Origin: Nymphaea colorata
Lineage: Eukaryota; Streptophyta; Magnoliopsida; Nymphaeales; Nymphaeaceae
Length of the DNA stretch: 64,000 bases
Assembly (NCBI RefSeq): GCF_008831285.2
Contig: NC_045146.1
Location: forward strand, 17,167,149-17,231,148
Direction of reading: 5' to 3'
Shown here: one piece after another, positions 11,401-24,612 of the stretch
How positions within the stretch are numbered: position 1 is the first letter of the stretch
Layout: every line of letters begins with the position of its first letter
Translations under genes and position numbers: made by a program
The notes under the pieces: generated by a model
Database searches by the model: none
What the model was told of the DNA's origin: nothing
What the model saw: the letters and a program-made list of their open reading frames with translations, nothing else

Positions 11401-14400
11401 GGTTTAACTTGTTTGGAGAAGGTTAACAAACTAACTGACAAGTGCATACCATCATCCTTTAAGATTAATATTACTTTTATAATTCATTCAGGTGACCAAG
11501 AAAATAAGTCAACCGAAGTTACCATGTTAAATCAACTCGTGAATCTGACATGAAACTAAAAAAAATTAGTAGTAATTCTTAGGAAAACTTTTGTACTGTG
11601 GCCCATCTTTTGGCCATAATCTCCGAAAAGGGTCTTGCATTTATAATATTCTTCTTTTAGCCGCGGATCAGAATACTAAACAGGGCCCAAGCTTAAAGCT
11701 CGCACAAAATTTTATACTTTCCATATTGCCCTTTGAAGTTGATAAATTGTTTTTGACTTTTATACTAAAAAGGAAAATATGTCTGTAACCTAGCCAGATT
11801 AAACTTTTAACCTAAGTCATCAGGAGATTCAGCAGCAAATCAAGGAAATAAAAAAACATAAAGCCCATTCAAAATTTTGAGAAAAGATAACCCCTACATG
11901 GAAAATTCCTTAGCTTCATCTACTCTAAATTATTAAATCACAGAGGGAACTTAACTTTTTTTTTTATGTTTAATCAAGCTCAGCCTTCTGGCTCTTTACC
12001 TCCAAGGCTCAGAAAATAAAAACAACAGCATGTTTTGATATTTTAAGATATGCTTCTAAAGCAACTAGACAAACTCAACTTACTTAAAATTTTCTTACTA
12101 TGGAAGGTAAAAGTAGGCTTTTATGCGAGCTCATTCATGCTATGACATCAACCTGAAATTGAACTCCATCCCTCTAACGGTCAAAGGTCCTACAATAACA
12201 CTCTTCAAGAAAAACAGAATCTCTAAGGGACTCGTTAAGTATCCTTGGGTGTAGATAAAAGTTAAAACACAAAGCTGTACTATAGTCTAAGACCCTTGAA
12301 ATTCAATGCCATTTCCCCCTTGGTCATGACATATTTCATACACTATCAATCAATATGGTACGAGATGTACAGCACTACTATAGAGATATTTCACTGGAAT
12401 ATAAGACACAAAACTGATGGCAAGCATAAAAGACAGAAATGAACATATAAGCATAGTTCGAATGGGAACAAGAAATGAAATATATACACCTAGAGACACA
12501 AACATACACATATACACAGCAGTAAAGTACAGCTGTGGCAACTAGTGACTCCAGAAAAAACGTAGTTTCTCCTTTCTCCCACAGGTATAAGCTTAGATGA
12601 CCAAATAGTACAATATTTTAAAGTAAAAAATACCTCATTTAAGACATCTGAAAATTTAAAAAACCTAATTACCCATGTTCTGCAGCTAGAATTTAATGTG
12701 ATAGAACCTCCACAAACTTATCCGGAAAAAATATAATGTAAGAAATTACTTGAAGAATGAAATGATAAGAACACTTGGGGGGGAAAAAAAGATGCTACAC
12801 TGTTCTCTAAAGGAATAAACTAAACAGCTTCCCATAAAGAAGAACGCAGGAGATAATTTTTGATCTCCATCAAAAAGTTCACTCCTTGCAGAGCTGTTAA
12901 GAATAACAAATACGCATGCAGAACCAGATATAAATAATATGATCAGAACTTAGGAATACGCTCATGAATAAATTCTTTGAAGCTTTTAAAAGTCAAAAAC
13001 ATTAAGCTAGCAAATAGTAAATATTTAAACGTAGCAGGGGCAAAATTTCCTTCATTCCTATCCAGGCTCCAGTATCTATCAATTACCCAAAAAAAAAAAA
13101 CACCAAAAAAATTCAAAGCAAGCACAACAGTTTTTGGCATGTTAAGCATTGCTTTTCTATCATTTTAGTAGTTGCTATTATCATAAAATGCATTCTTTCT
13201 TCGGCATTCAAAAATAGGAACAGCAAACAAAACAATTCACGTGATAGTCATCCCTAAAATTCAGGAAACCCAATTTTTGTAGTTCCCTTTGCTCACAATT
13301 ACTAGAGACAACGCCAGCACCTTCATCATACCATACTCGTACTATGAGTGGTTCTATTTGGTATTATTTTCAATGTCAATACAGTGGTAGATCACAAATA
13401 ACCTTTTATGATTTTGTGCTTCCGTAAACAGGTAAAATTAATGTAACAGTCTAACAGAGTGTCTAAGGACAATCAAATGCAATATCTGAATCAACGAACT
13501 GCACTATTTTAACCAAGGGTTCTCAAACAAGTAGCATGAGAAAGTTTAAAGATCCCTCTCCATGCCAAAAGTTTCAGAACAGTAATCTCTTCCAAGTCCA
13601 ATCTCACTATTCAATCCAACGCTCAGAACCGTGAATGTAAAAACAAAAAATAACAACAGAAGTTGCTTCCAAATATGCATCAAACCCTCGATAACAAACC
13701 ACCAGATCTCAAAAACTCCGAACAGAGACAAAGAAGAAAGACAACAATAAAAGCGAATTCATGAATGACAGAATAGATCAGATCCCAAACTTTCACATAA
13801 GAAGGAAGGTCTTCCTCTTCCAAGGATCAAGAGGAACAAAAGCAAAAACGAGAAAAAAAAATGAACTTTCCTCCATCATCACATTAAACAGTAAAAACAA
13901 AGCAGAGGCAGCAAGGAAGTAATGACAGATCGAAAAGACAGAAGACAAACCTCACGCCAGCATCACCCACGATGCCGATGGCCATGCCAGCGGAAAGTCC
14001 GGCCAGGCCGCAAGCAAGCCCGGAAGAGAGGTGAGCATAACCATCAAAGAGGTAGTAGGACTTGGCTTTGGGGTTGATCCCGGTGCTGATGATGACAGCA
14101 ATGATGAGGCCGTAGATACCAAGGACACCAGCCATGACGACTGGGACAATCGACTTCATGACGAGCTCCGGCCTCATCACGCCCATGGACGCCACTCCGA
14201 CCCCACTCTTCGCCGTTCCATAGGCAGCACCCATGCCTGACCACCAACCCCAAACACTGACATCACTTTCCATCCCCACAACAACAACAATAACAACAAA
14301 GAAGGAGGAGGAGGGGAGTGAGGGAATTACAAGAGAAAACAAGCGCGGCAGCGGCACCCAAGAAGCCGAAGAAGGGGGCAGTCTCATCACCGCTGAAGCT

Positions 14401-14406
14401 CGACAT
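8425..14406 (-). CDS. VHA-c: V-type proton ATPase 16-kDa proteolipid subunit c
   Basis: This is the ring subunit of the V0 sector, which carries protons across vacuolar and Golgi/TGN membranes. Exons on the minus strand are 14331-14406, 13951-14236 and 8425-8557; all junctions are GT-AG and in frame. The product is 164 aa, the normal length. It starts [17 protein letters not shown] and has four hydrophobic helices. The second half carries the proton-binding glutamate, Glu141 in [19 protein letters not shown], and it ends [10 protein letters not shown]. The ring motifs [12 protein letters not shown] and [16 protein letters not shown] are intact. Intron 1 is 94 bp, but intron 2 (8558-13950) is 5.4 kb and carries a retrotransposon remnant. 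Plants usually have several near-identical VHA-c genes, so the paralogue is not assigned. Confidence 0.97.
9690..10690 (-). mobile_element. Ty3/gypsy retrotransposon relic (gag to zinc knuckle)
   Basis: This lies inside VHA-c intron 2, same strand. Reading down from about 10610, the minus strand shows gag hallmarks in several frames: a piece like SWDIEQYF, then [10 protein letters not shown], then [17 protein letters not shown] zinc-knuckle start, CFICNGP, follows at about 9977-9957, then a weak aspartic-protease-like tail. Stops and frameshifts break it, and there is no reverse transcriptase, integrase or recognisable LTR nearby, so it is a dead, truncated copy. The family call rests on the order and spacing of these motifs. 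The ends are approximate. Confidence 0.75.
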
Positions 14407-14438
14407 CTTCTTCTTCTTCTTCTTCTTCTTCTTCTTCT
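14407..14438 (-). repeat. (GAA)n tract directly before the VHA-c start codon
   Basis: The leader of VHA-c runs into the ATG through about ten GAA triplets on the minus strand. Triplet tracts of this kind vary in length between individuals. Any effect on translation is conjecture. Confidence 0.85.
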
Positions 14439-14624
14439 AAGTTCTCCTACCGATCGGGGCGAGGGATCTGAGAAGACGAATACAAAATGAAAACCTGACC
14501 TTCCGAATCCCACCTTCTTCTTGGGTAGCTCTGCCTTTTGGGGTTGTTTTTTCTCCTTACCCCCACCTCTTTCTTCTGTTCGACAGGAAGAGAAGACGGA
14601 CAGGTGGAATGATCTCTTTTTTTT

Positions 14625-14637
14625 AATATATATATAT
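14625..14637 (-). promoter_or_regulatory. Possible TATA box of VHA-c
   Basis: AATATATATATATT lies about 220 bp upstream of the ATG and could position transcription to give a leader of about 190 nt. It is a simple alternating AT run in AT-rich DNA, so the call is weak. Confidence 0.3.
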
Positions 14638-14639
14638 TT

Positions 14640-16035
14640 CTCTTGTTCTAAATCTATTTTATTTTGGTCGTTTATTCACTTTCATTTATGGGGTTTCATC
14701 AGCAGTGCGGTGGCGAATGTCTTCATGATTTTAAAAACCCGCATGGAAGAATACAAAAAACTTCATTTTCCTTTTCGACATTTTTTATTAGCAGGATTCT
14801 GCAAGGCAATATCTACAAAAGTTTTCAATTGCTTTTAATTTTTTTCTAGTTGTTTTCTCTATACCCTTTTCTGTTAAAAAGGCCAAAGTTTTTACCTTTA
14901 AGTTCTGTTTGATAGTTTCGGATTTCAAATTCAACTCTATCATTAATTTTAAAACCATGAATATCTGGTCAGACCCTTCCCCTCCTCAGGCTACAAATTC
15001 ATGGTTGAGAAATCTATTGTTTGTTTAAACTGTGATTTAACCTTATGTAGATTAAAATTTTGTCTTGGATCTCAAATCCGAGATTATCGAAGGCCTTAAA
15101 GTAAACTAGATACTAACGGTCACATAAATAGTGTTTGATTACCTTAAATCTAAGAGCTGAACCCATTGTTTGGAAGCACTCGTACAATTCCTTCTCATGA
15201 TCCCCATTTCTAGTAAAGCTTCTTATTGGATAAGCCTTTCTACATTTGCCAAAAGAATAATAAGATAAAGATAAAGATAAACAAGACGCCAATACCTCCA
15301 CCGTATACATGAGCTTCTTCATTGGGTGACAAGCTCATCTTTTCCTTCTTTCTATCTCTTTATATTTTTTAGTCTGTCAATTCGCCATCCGCTTCTCCGG
15401 CCCTTTTCTATCTACATCTTGTCTAAAAGCATAGCTTAAACTAATAAGATAGTGAAAGTTTTGTCATCAATTCGATTCTCATGAATACTACTTTCTTGAA
15501 CTACAAATGGTTAGATAGAATGTGTGATATTCTAAGTGGTGAGTGAACCGCTCTCATCCAAGTCCTAAAGCAACCTCAAACTCTAAGGGTATAAAGAAAA
15601 TGGGATTTGATCTCTTCATATCTCTCTCTCGATCAGACTTGAAATTCACAATAAGTTGTCCAAAGGCCTTAAACGGCTTGTTTGGTTGGAGGGGGAGGGA
15701 GGGATTGAGCAATCCGATGAGAAGAGAGAAGAGAGTGGGGAGGAGATCCATTCCAACATTGGGCCCATGGATCCCAAAGTCGGGGATCTCGAAAGTTAAA
15801 TCATACCAAGTATGAACCAATCACATGCCCTTTCCTATTGGCCAAAGAACGGATAAAAGGTTATTTAGAGAGTCTAATCTTAACCCCAAGGGTTCTTAAT
15901 CCAATGAGATTTGAGGTTATAGAAACCCGTGCCATCTACAAAGAAACTTTTTTCTAGTATATGTAATAAAGTTTCAATAGAAAAAAATCCTTTATTATGC
16001 GGTAGTGGCCAAGTTGTAAGAGACTGATAATTGAT
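14640..16035. other. Intergenic between VHA-c and the polyprenol reductase gene
   Basis: No gene recognised. Around 15670 the sequence CTTGTTTGGTTGGAGGG resembles the first bases of some plant DNA transposons, but I found no matching inverted end. The rest is AT-rich with short ORFs. Confidence 0.4.
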
Positions 16036-16179
16036 GTGAAAATCATTAGTCCAAGTTTCAACTCTATTATTTTGCATCCTGAGCTTCATAAGACATGTGA
16101 TTAGGGTGTGAAGATCACTAGTCCAAGTTTCAACTCTATTATTTTGCATCCTGAGCTTCATAAGACATGTGATTAGGGT
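16036..16179. repeat. Tandem duplication, 72-bp unit
   Basis: Two adjacent 72-bp copies (16036-16107 and 16108-16179) share TAGTCCAAG, a central run and the ending GTGATTAGGGT. They differ at only a couple of positions near the left of each unit, which suggests a recent local duplication. Confidence 0.92.
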
Positions 16180-17618
16180 CCGTTTGAGCCCTACCTATCA
16201 AAAGGGAGCACCATTGCTCCTATTATTTGAGGCCTACCCTACCTTTCACTAAGAATATTAATAACAACAATGATAATGACGATGTTAACGATAATGAGAG
16301 TAGTAATAATAATAATAACAAAAGAGACATATTGGAACCAAAAGTACACATTCCTTGTTCGTTCACCTTTGATTTCTCAATGTTCATTTCTTTAATGTCT
16401 GAATATATATATTCTTAACACACACTTCTTCTTCTTTCACCTTTGACTTTTCAATGTCCATGTCTTTAACCTAGGAAAAAATATGAACCACGAGGTATAT
16501 ATCCAACATTTTATTGCGATTGTGCATGTTAAGATATTGCTGCACTCGTTCCTTCTAATTATGTATAAGCCGATTGATGTCAGTGTGTGCTAGTCCGATG
16601 GTGACTGTCTCATCATGATCAATCTAACGCTTACCCAAAGATCTCAGTTACGCGGTCCATCAAAAGTGCCAGAAGCAAGCTTGAAAGGTTTGGTATGCTT
16701 TGTGAACAAATCTCAAGAAGATTGTCGTCAAAAAGATAAAACAACCATCAACCATCCCAAAGACTTGCCATTTTGGCCTTCTGTCATGGGTGACATGAAC
16801 AAACACACTTGGACACGATGATTCTTGACATTGACCATCACATTATTCTAATATCACTTTACTACTTTTAAATGCATCTCAAATATTTTAGTTCACTATT
16901 GACTAAAAAAGACAGAAATGTGCCCTCATGTTCGACATTGCACAAATTTGCAACTCGTTGCAAGTTGTGGCTTAGCCACAAGAACGTGGTTTGGTGGAAA
17001 GGCCTACACAAAAAACGACACTTTTCTCTCTTTCAGTTCGTGTAATCTTCCATATCAGTTCGTGTGATCTTCCATATCATGGATTTATACAAACATAATT
17101 CAACAAACCCAATCTAGAACAAATACAGAATGAACCTCAAATGTTCGTGAAAATAGTGGTACATGAAGCGCCATATAATCATCAAATATTGGAAAGACTA
17201 TAACTGAAAAATCTTCCTTCAGCTTTGAGGAGGTAATCTCCCTACTGTAGATTCTAACAAGTTATGGACTGATATTACTAACTGAAGCGTCAAGGATGTT
17301 TAGTATGACCATAACTCAATGTTCAAGAAATAACACTTGGTTATGGTTTAATTTGAGTAGTTTACTGCAAGAAGAAGTCTTACGAAGGTATTCCCAGAAA
17401 TATTATTTACATTTTATAGTGCAACCATAAATATAGTTCCGGAGAATGCCATGGTACCAGTTACAACAGTATTTCACGAAATTATTAACCAGTCACCCAA
17501 ATATGACACATTTCTTAGTGGGGATACCTGAAGCAGTGGATGACCAGCAAGCTTGTCACCTGTTATTCATGATTGTTGCTGCTACCTCATAATTTTGGAT
17601 GTTCGAGATCATTAGAAA
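16180..17618. other. Intergenic, downstream of the polyprenol reductase gene
   Basis: This contains an AAT-rich simple-sequence patch (16256-16320). The stretch next to 17619 is the reductase 3' untranslated region. No other gene supported. Confidence 0.45.
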
Positions 17619-20600
17619 CTAATATACACGAGGGAAAATAGCTCTTCGGGACTTTGGGTAGTGATCAAACTTGTGGAGATACCATCTGTGGGTTTCTCCA
17701 GCAACAACTACAAGATTTGCAAACTGTGGAAAGTAACCCAAATTAGTAGTAGAAAAAAATATATATCATTGTGAGAAGAAGATGGAAGAGGACGTGAGGA
17801 AGGATAAAGATGAAGAACCTACCACAAATGCAAAAAGAAGCCAAACTGTAAGATCTGACAATTCACTGGCTATCAGAATGCCCCCATATATAACCTGCAT
17901 TATGAATGTAAACATGCAGCATCATACACACCATGACATGAGAACAAATAAATGGATAGGATGAATGGATATGAGTGCTTACAATTTCTGCAAGATAGTG
18001 AGGACATGAGACCAAATCAAACCAGTCGCCTTTTGGGATCTTATATTCTTCTCCTTCGCTGACTGTTCGGAGGGAGCCCTGTCAGAAATGAGATAACATG
18101 ATGCTCTGCAGATGTATACAATGAGTTGGAAAACAGGTTGCATGCTGTACAACATTGACCTGTTGGCAACAAACAAAATCTGCTCTATAAATAAAATGTT
18201 TTATATGTAAAACTTCTATCGAGAGCCCATAACATGACGATCCTATTGAGACAATGAGAAATGAAAAAAAAGGAACAGAAATTCAGGTCCAATGAGGCCA
18301 CATTTAATTCATGGAACAAAACTGTGACTGCAGTCCTGCCAGAAAACTTTGTGAAAGCACAAGCATTTTTGTCCAGATGTGCAAGGTGTTGCTTTGTCTA
18401 GTGGCTTGAGTTGTTAGGACAAATTTGCCATTATCGATGCATTTTACATTTGCTTCACAGACAATATAGACAAAACCCTTGTTTTAAGAATTCATAAATT
18501 TTTATTGTAAAAAAATGACACCGGTCTTTCACTAATAGTATATTATAAAATGTTATTGTACTCACTACAACAAAAACTCTCATATTCTTTTGAGAAATAC
18601 GTTCAGTTCTGAGTGAAGGTCTTTTACTAGTACCAGATCATAAGATGATATTGTACAAATTATGATAAAAACTAGGTCCCTTACTACTAGTAGATTATAA
18701 AACGATATTGTACTCACTATGACAAAAACTATCATAAATTTTCAGAAATATATTCAGTCTTAAATGAACTTCTGAAAAAAGTTCAAAAAACAAGGAAATT
18801 TAGTAAAAAAAAACAACCACAAAAGTAATGATGAAGAATAAAAATACATCAATTTTTGTTGGGGAAAAACCAGACACAAAATTAAAAGGAAAAGCAAAAT
18901 AAGTGAAATAAGAAGAAGAAGAAAACAGTGAGGCAAAACTCTGTCTCTCTTGTGGTCAATAAGCAGCCCCCTTTGGGGCATTCTGATTCTCCAATTAGTT
19001 TCGCTCTGAGAATGATCACAGAGAGCCAAAACGATGTTTGGGAAAACCCACGTGGCCATCCTATGTTTTATTTCCATCATGGTCTCCACGCATGACATTC
19101 TGTTCCTGAAAATGCATAATGAAGTCTAGATCGAGGTAATTAACAAAATCTGCTGCTGTATCAAGCATGTGTAAATTTTAGAGAAGTGTTAGCCACCACC
19201 TGCTAACATCCACTTGCTAGTTGCTAGAAGAAAACACACATCCACACACACTGCCCTAACCCCGTTAGAGCGACCCTCACCAAAGGAAACTCCCTATTTC
19301 ATCGATAACCCTAATGACCCCCACAATTCCCTTATCTATAGTGATCTTCTGGATCAGTCCAGTAGACCCGATACAAACCCGATTCCAGATCCGAACCCTA
19401 GATTGTAACAAAAAGTTATGCACCCTTTCGATGATTTTATAAGACTTCGGCAAAAAGGTTTTGTGAAGATCATCAAATACCAATACAGACGGCACTTTTC
19501 TGTAATTCAGGATAAAAAATGTTTAATTTTAGTCAGGAAAAATACATCAACTTACAAGTATGGCATGACAACAAAATTGATGAATGCTACCCCAAGCAAA
19601 CATAATTGCACCAATCCACTGCCACCAACCAAGGGAAGTAAATGGTTTCACAAGTCCCCACCAGTCATATTTGATGTCTGATTCATGAGTTTTCCCCTTG
19701 ATGATGATAGAAGTAGCTACTCGGACAACATATCCATATATCTCTGGCCAACACAAACTACAAAGTGACAGAGGTGCTGCTGTATAGAAGCTGAACAAAA
19801 GGACAAATATGCATTTACATGAGAAAAATAACCATGTTTTAATGCAAATGTTTCAAACAAAAAAGCAAAGGATTAAACACATGTGGGAAGGCAAACGGTG
19901 CAAATGTTGTAAACACACATCCTAGTTTATGTATGTTACAAGTCAGCAACATGTGGCAGATTAAGCCTAGCAGCAGGATGCATTTATACAATACGTCTAA
20001 AGTCCTCAATGAGTAGAAATTTACACACCCCCCCCCCCCCTCCCCCATCTACTAGACTATGCACATTATGTCTAAACTCATATCAGAAAGAATCATTTGT
20101 GCAGTTTTGCTTCAAATTATGGACATCAAAACTAATAGCTTTAGTAATTGATTGCAATACAAATAAGATAATTCAACATGCACTGAATTTGAAATCAGGA
20201 CATATAACACTGTTGAATTCACATGTAAAGCCCTGGAGCTTACAAGTAGTGCAAGGAAAATTAAGAAGACAATCAACTAAAAGCCTAAATCAATTGTTTA
20301 TTTAGCCATACTCTACCACAAAAATGTTCAGTTGTTAATTTCTGCACCACCTGAACAACTGTTACCAATTTTTAGGAGGGTCATGGTGCCATGTCACAAT
20401 TGACTTATACCAGTTGATCTATATAATGGTGAGATTATTGAAACATAACATACAATCCTATGAGTTATAATTTCATTATATCTTTGCAACAACTGACTTT
20501 CAAAAATCTGTCACAACTAACACTGCCTACCAATAGTTGTGAGTTGTGACAAGGCCTGCCACGTCAAGATTGAGGCAATACGGGAACATAAGATAGATAA

Positions 20601-23600
20601 TCACATTACCCTCTCATCCTTGCCACATCAAAAATTTTACATCAAGGCGTCCTTGAATTCCAAATTTTCAATTCCCTCTCTCTCTCTCTCGTTCCCCCTT
20701 GAATTCTTCCTCTTCTATCACTTCTTTACCAACAAATAGTGGCCTAGGGTGACAGTGGAAGCAACAATAACTAGCTGTAGATAACATAAAATTTGCTTGA
20801 CAGGTCACATATCAACCTATGCTAAATATAGAGATCATGTATCACAACGAAAATAAAATACATATAAGTAGGTTGTTAGCCTCCGAGAAATCAGCTGTAT
20901 TAAAACCTGGAAGTGACATAGAGAAATACTGTCCTTATTTCAAAGTTGAAGAAAGATCAGAGTAAAGCTGCAAATAAAACACGCATAGAGAACTCTATGT
21001 TTGTAAGCACATAAAAAATCAAGCCAGAAACTGCATAATACGAAAGATACTAAACTACAATATGGTCATAAAACTCTGAAAGATAAAATGCAATAGAAAA
21101 TTTGGAATAGATAGACAAACTGAAGACAATTGCAAGGACTTACAATATCCCAGTTAGATAGCCAAATACATGCATTCGTGCAGCAGAACTGTAGTTAAAC
21201 ACATATATAGTCTCATAGAGGCGTCTTAATGCTTGAATCTCCATCATCAAGAGCAAGAAAACAATCCTCCACAGCAGATGCCAATGCTCTAAAGAAGTTG
21301 ATTGGGGTTTGTGAATTGAGAACATATGTGAGCCTCCAGTCAAGTGGCTAGCAATGGTAGAATAATCCAGTGACTGAGAAGCCATTGGTACTGTGATACT
21401 ATATGCATAAGACCATGTAGAAACGACCAAAAACATGGTCCATACAACAGCTACCAAATAAAAATGCAAGAAGAAACTTTGAGGAACCGTGAACTTCTAC
21501 ACAAAATTCAAAGAGCAAAAGGGTAATTGGATAATAAACATAAAGCAAAATGAAGCATCGCAAATTAAACAAAGAGTCCTTGATTCGGAAAGCTAGTAAA
21601 ATGCAGATAAAGGTGTCATGATGTGAAAAAATCAACATACGAACTATCCCCAAACCCTTATGTTGTTTACCAGTTTAGTAAAATGCACTGCTACTACAAT
21701 AATACCTAAACAAGTTTGCTGTACACATAATTTCTATAATGAGTAAAAGTTTAAAATGATTCAAAAACAGAAAAGCAGGTATAATCCAAACTGCTGGGAA
21801 CATGATATGTGAAATTCTATAAGCACAAGAACAGATGCTTTTGACAAAAAACGACAACAGCCAAGTTTTACGAGTGAAACAAAATTGTCTGTCACAAGAA
21901 TCATAGTCCTAAGCCCTATTTCCTTGACTCAATAGTTAATACGTCTTAAGTACAAACCTGACTAAATCTATAATTAAAATTACTTATAGTACAGAATAAT
22001 ATCTATGTGTTTAAAAGTAGAAGAAAGCAACTCAAGCAAATGGGAGCCAGGATTTTCCAGTTAGGCTTGCCTAACTCCAGCTAGATGTGGAGGGTCATAC
22101 TATTTTCTGACATTGAGGCCTTAGGTGTCCACTACTAGTGCTGACCAGCAGTTTTGAATATGTACTAATCTAAATTTAGAATTTTATTAGTTCTAAAACC
22201 AATTTATTTGCCTTCTGATTTTGATCTAATACCAGTTTTTCATAAATATTGAGCACGTAAACATATTCATACTTTTGAAGCTGATTGCTCACTTTGAAGT
22301 TATTATATTTTCCAAGTTGTATTATAATGTGTCAATAACCCATGAGTGCAAATTTCTGAAATGAGATCCAAAGTGCAAAGTACAAAATTATAAGTACCTA
22401 GATGGTCTTCAGGTTGTTTGGTATGTGCTGTTAAATTTTTAAACCTCATTTTCACCTCTAGAATGACACAAGCAACACTTGACATGCAAAATTAATGTTT
22501 CCTCCAAGCATTTTCCATTTCAGTATCATTTAAGTTTTTCAGCAAAAAATGTGGACCTCAGCGCCTGATTGCTCTTTGTGGATTTTATTGCCATGTGTTG
22601 CATCCTTTCGGTGAAATGCACTTCAATGTTCTTTTTTCTTGCATGTGTTCTTTGTTTTAAAGACATATACTCTTATGTCAAGTTCAATGTTTCACATGCA
22701 ATTGGGTTGCATCATGTTTAGGCATGACATGAGAACAAGTTTTGTAACATCTCAAGTGGCACAGTACCTGAAGAACCTGGATTATATTTGGGCACCAAGC
22801 CAGGATATGCTATAAAATGAGCTAAGATTTGACAGATTCAGTTCTTGGGATAATTTTGGTTGGCATTTATAATTAGTATTCAAGCTATGCCAAGCTATGC
22901 TTGGGACCTCATCTTCAGCATGAAAGAAAGAAAGTTACTCAAAAGGGATAAATTGCAATAGCTCACGTTTAGGTTATTCTTGGAAATAATCATATTATAA
23001 CATCCCAATAACAAGAACAGCCAGAGGAGTAATATCTTCTCTAAAAGTTAGAGACTGTATCATCATCATAGCAGCTAAGTTCACGTGCAGATGAAACCTA
23101 GAGGCGCTACATATTCGTCCAATTTCCTTTTAAAACATTCTCTCGAAAGTCGCTTCCGTGACTTACCTTCTGCAACATGGTCATAATCTTGAAAAGTAGA
23201 CGACAATTTCTCAGAGTTTCTAAGAATGCTAAACCATACAGTCGATGAATCCCCAACCTCTTCACCATCACAAGCCTTGTCACACGGAATTTCTTATTTC
23301 CTACACGAAAATAAGGGAAACGGAAACCAAAAAAAAAAACAATTTGATGCACCTAATTATCCAGAAAACTGGAGATAGTTCGGGATACTGTTCCAGGCAA
23401 TTCCCCAACTTGTCCTGTTTTCCAGATAATGGGCAAATCCAGAAAAAAAAAAAAAAAACCTTTGCGACCCTAGTACACGATTAATTTCCAACACAGTCTC
23501 CTTCAATAAAGAAGGAAAGTTTAAAAGTAATGCGTAAAAGATATAGAAGTTTACTCACTTGGGAGGGAGAACTGGTATTGAGTTTCCCGCGCTTGGCAAA

Positions 23601-23717
23601 GCTCATGACTACTTCCCGGACAGGATGAAGCACGGAGAAAGGGAGGGAGGCAAGGGCGATAGGAAGGATTCCAGCAAGCCATGAAGCCCTCAGCAAGAGG
23701 GGAAGGCCCATCTCCAT
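17619..23717 (-). CDS. PPRD: Polyprenol reductase (steroid 5-alpha-reductase/SRD5A3 family)
   Basis: This ER-membrane enzyme reduces polyprenol to dolichol with NADPH, supplying the lipid carrier for protein N-glycosylation. Exons on the minus strand are 23559-23717, 21144-21496, 19556-19790, 17983-18078, 17823-17894 and 17619-17723. All have GT-AG borders and together give 339 aa (Arabidopsis PPRD2 is about 343). Landmarks in order: [16 protein letters not shown] start, [46 protein letters not shown] followed by [29 protein letters not shown], and the C-terminal [20 protein letters not shown] typical of the NADPH-binding end of this superfamily. It has several hydrophobic segments, as expected for a polytopic enzyme. 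A sterol or brassinosteroid 5-alpha-reductase (DET2) is less likely given the HYLAEI and GETHRWY context. Confidence 0.93.
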
Positions 23718-24576
23718 GGCTAAGCACTATCTCTCTCGGTCTTCCTCGGCGTGTACGTCTTCCAAGAGTTCAAGAGCCACCCCACTCCTTCGCTGCTCGC
23801 AATATCGCTGTCGACCCGAAGCAAGGCATTTCTTTTACTACAAGCGATGGCCTGCTCTGTTTCTCAGATATTCCAAAAGGGTATAGCACGAGAATCCCAC
23901 CGTTTTGCCTTTCGTTTGCTGACATTGGAAACCGCCGCATGGTGATACTGACAGGTGGCGCTTGAAGGCATGAAAATCTTCCTGGAAAAAAGTTCAAGGA
24001 AAAGAAATCACGAAAATTGTACGGCAAGAAAAAAAGAAAAAAGTTCACCTCTTTAAGGTCCAAGGAGTGTTTGCTGCATTTTGGAACTGAATATTTTTTC
24101 AAGGAAAACAAAAATGACCGTTGGTGGTCATTAGATAGTGTATCCAAAGTATTAGCAACAGCGCGCAAAGGTTTATGAACTCCATTACTCGAACTGCTCA
24201 TCTTAAGTTTACCACTTACTGTAAAAAAAGAACCGAGAGAACAAGTTTAATCCACTGTCTCTTCAAAGCTGAGTCAATATAACAAATTACAGAAGCCAAA
24301 ATTTACAAATCCCATAAGTACGAAACCAACCTAACTACAAGTATAAAGAACACAATCTGAGTTACTCAAACAGTTGAGAAAACTAAAGTACCAAATGAAG
24401 AAGATGACGAAGACGGAATTAGGGGAAAGAAAAACGAAGATCAAACCATGTCCACAACCGACTTGAATAATTCTCAATGGGATTATGCGCCCATTTTCAA
24501 GAAATAAGAAGACAGAGATTTTCACAAGCAGATTGGTCTCATGCGGCAGCGGCCTATGAGCAACGGCGATCTTCTC

Positions 24577-24579
<3 letters not shown>
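23718..24579. other. Polyprenol reductase upstream region
   Basis: This stretch before the start codon is expected to hold the promoter and leader. No clear TATA box was found. ORFs on both strands at 23681-24201 have no recognisable relatives. Confidence 0.4.

Positions 24580-24610
<31 letters not shown>
24580..24610. repeat. (GA)n microsatellite
   Basis: About 15 GA units upstream of the polyprenol reductase gene. GA tracts of this length in plant promoters can bind BBR/BPC proteins; that role is speculative here. Confidence 0.92.

Positions 24611-24612
<2 letters not shown>

Noticed and set aside
13884-14513. 209-codon minus-strand ORF spanning the VHA-c first exons
   Set aside because: It reads through intron 1 and the leader GAA tract in place of splicing. 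The spliced 164-aa product is the family-length protein.
14900-15900. Possible DNA-transposon termini with GTTTGGTT-type words
   Set aside because: Only single ends were seen, with no matching inverted end or target duplication within a few kilobases.
23681-24201. ORFs of 94 and 143 codons upstream of the polyprenol reductase gene
   Set aside because: They overlap on opposite strands in the presumed promoter and leader and resemble no known protein.
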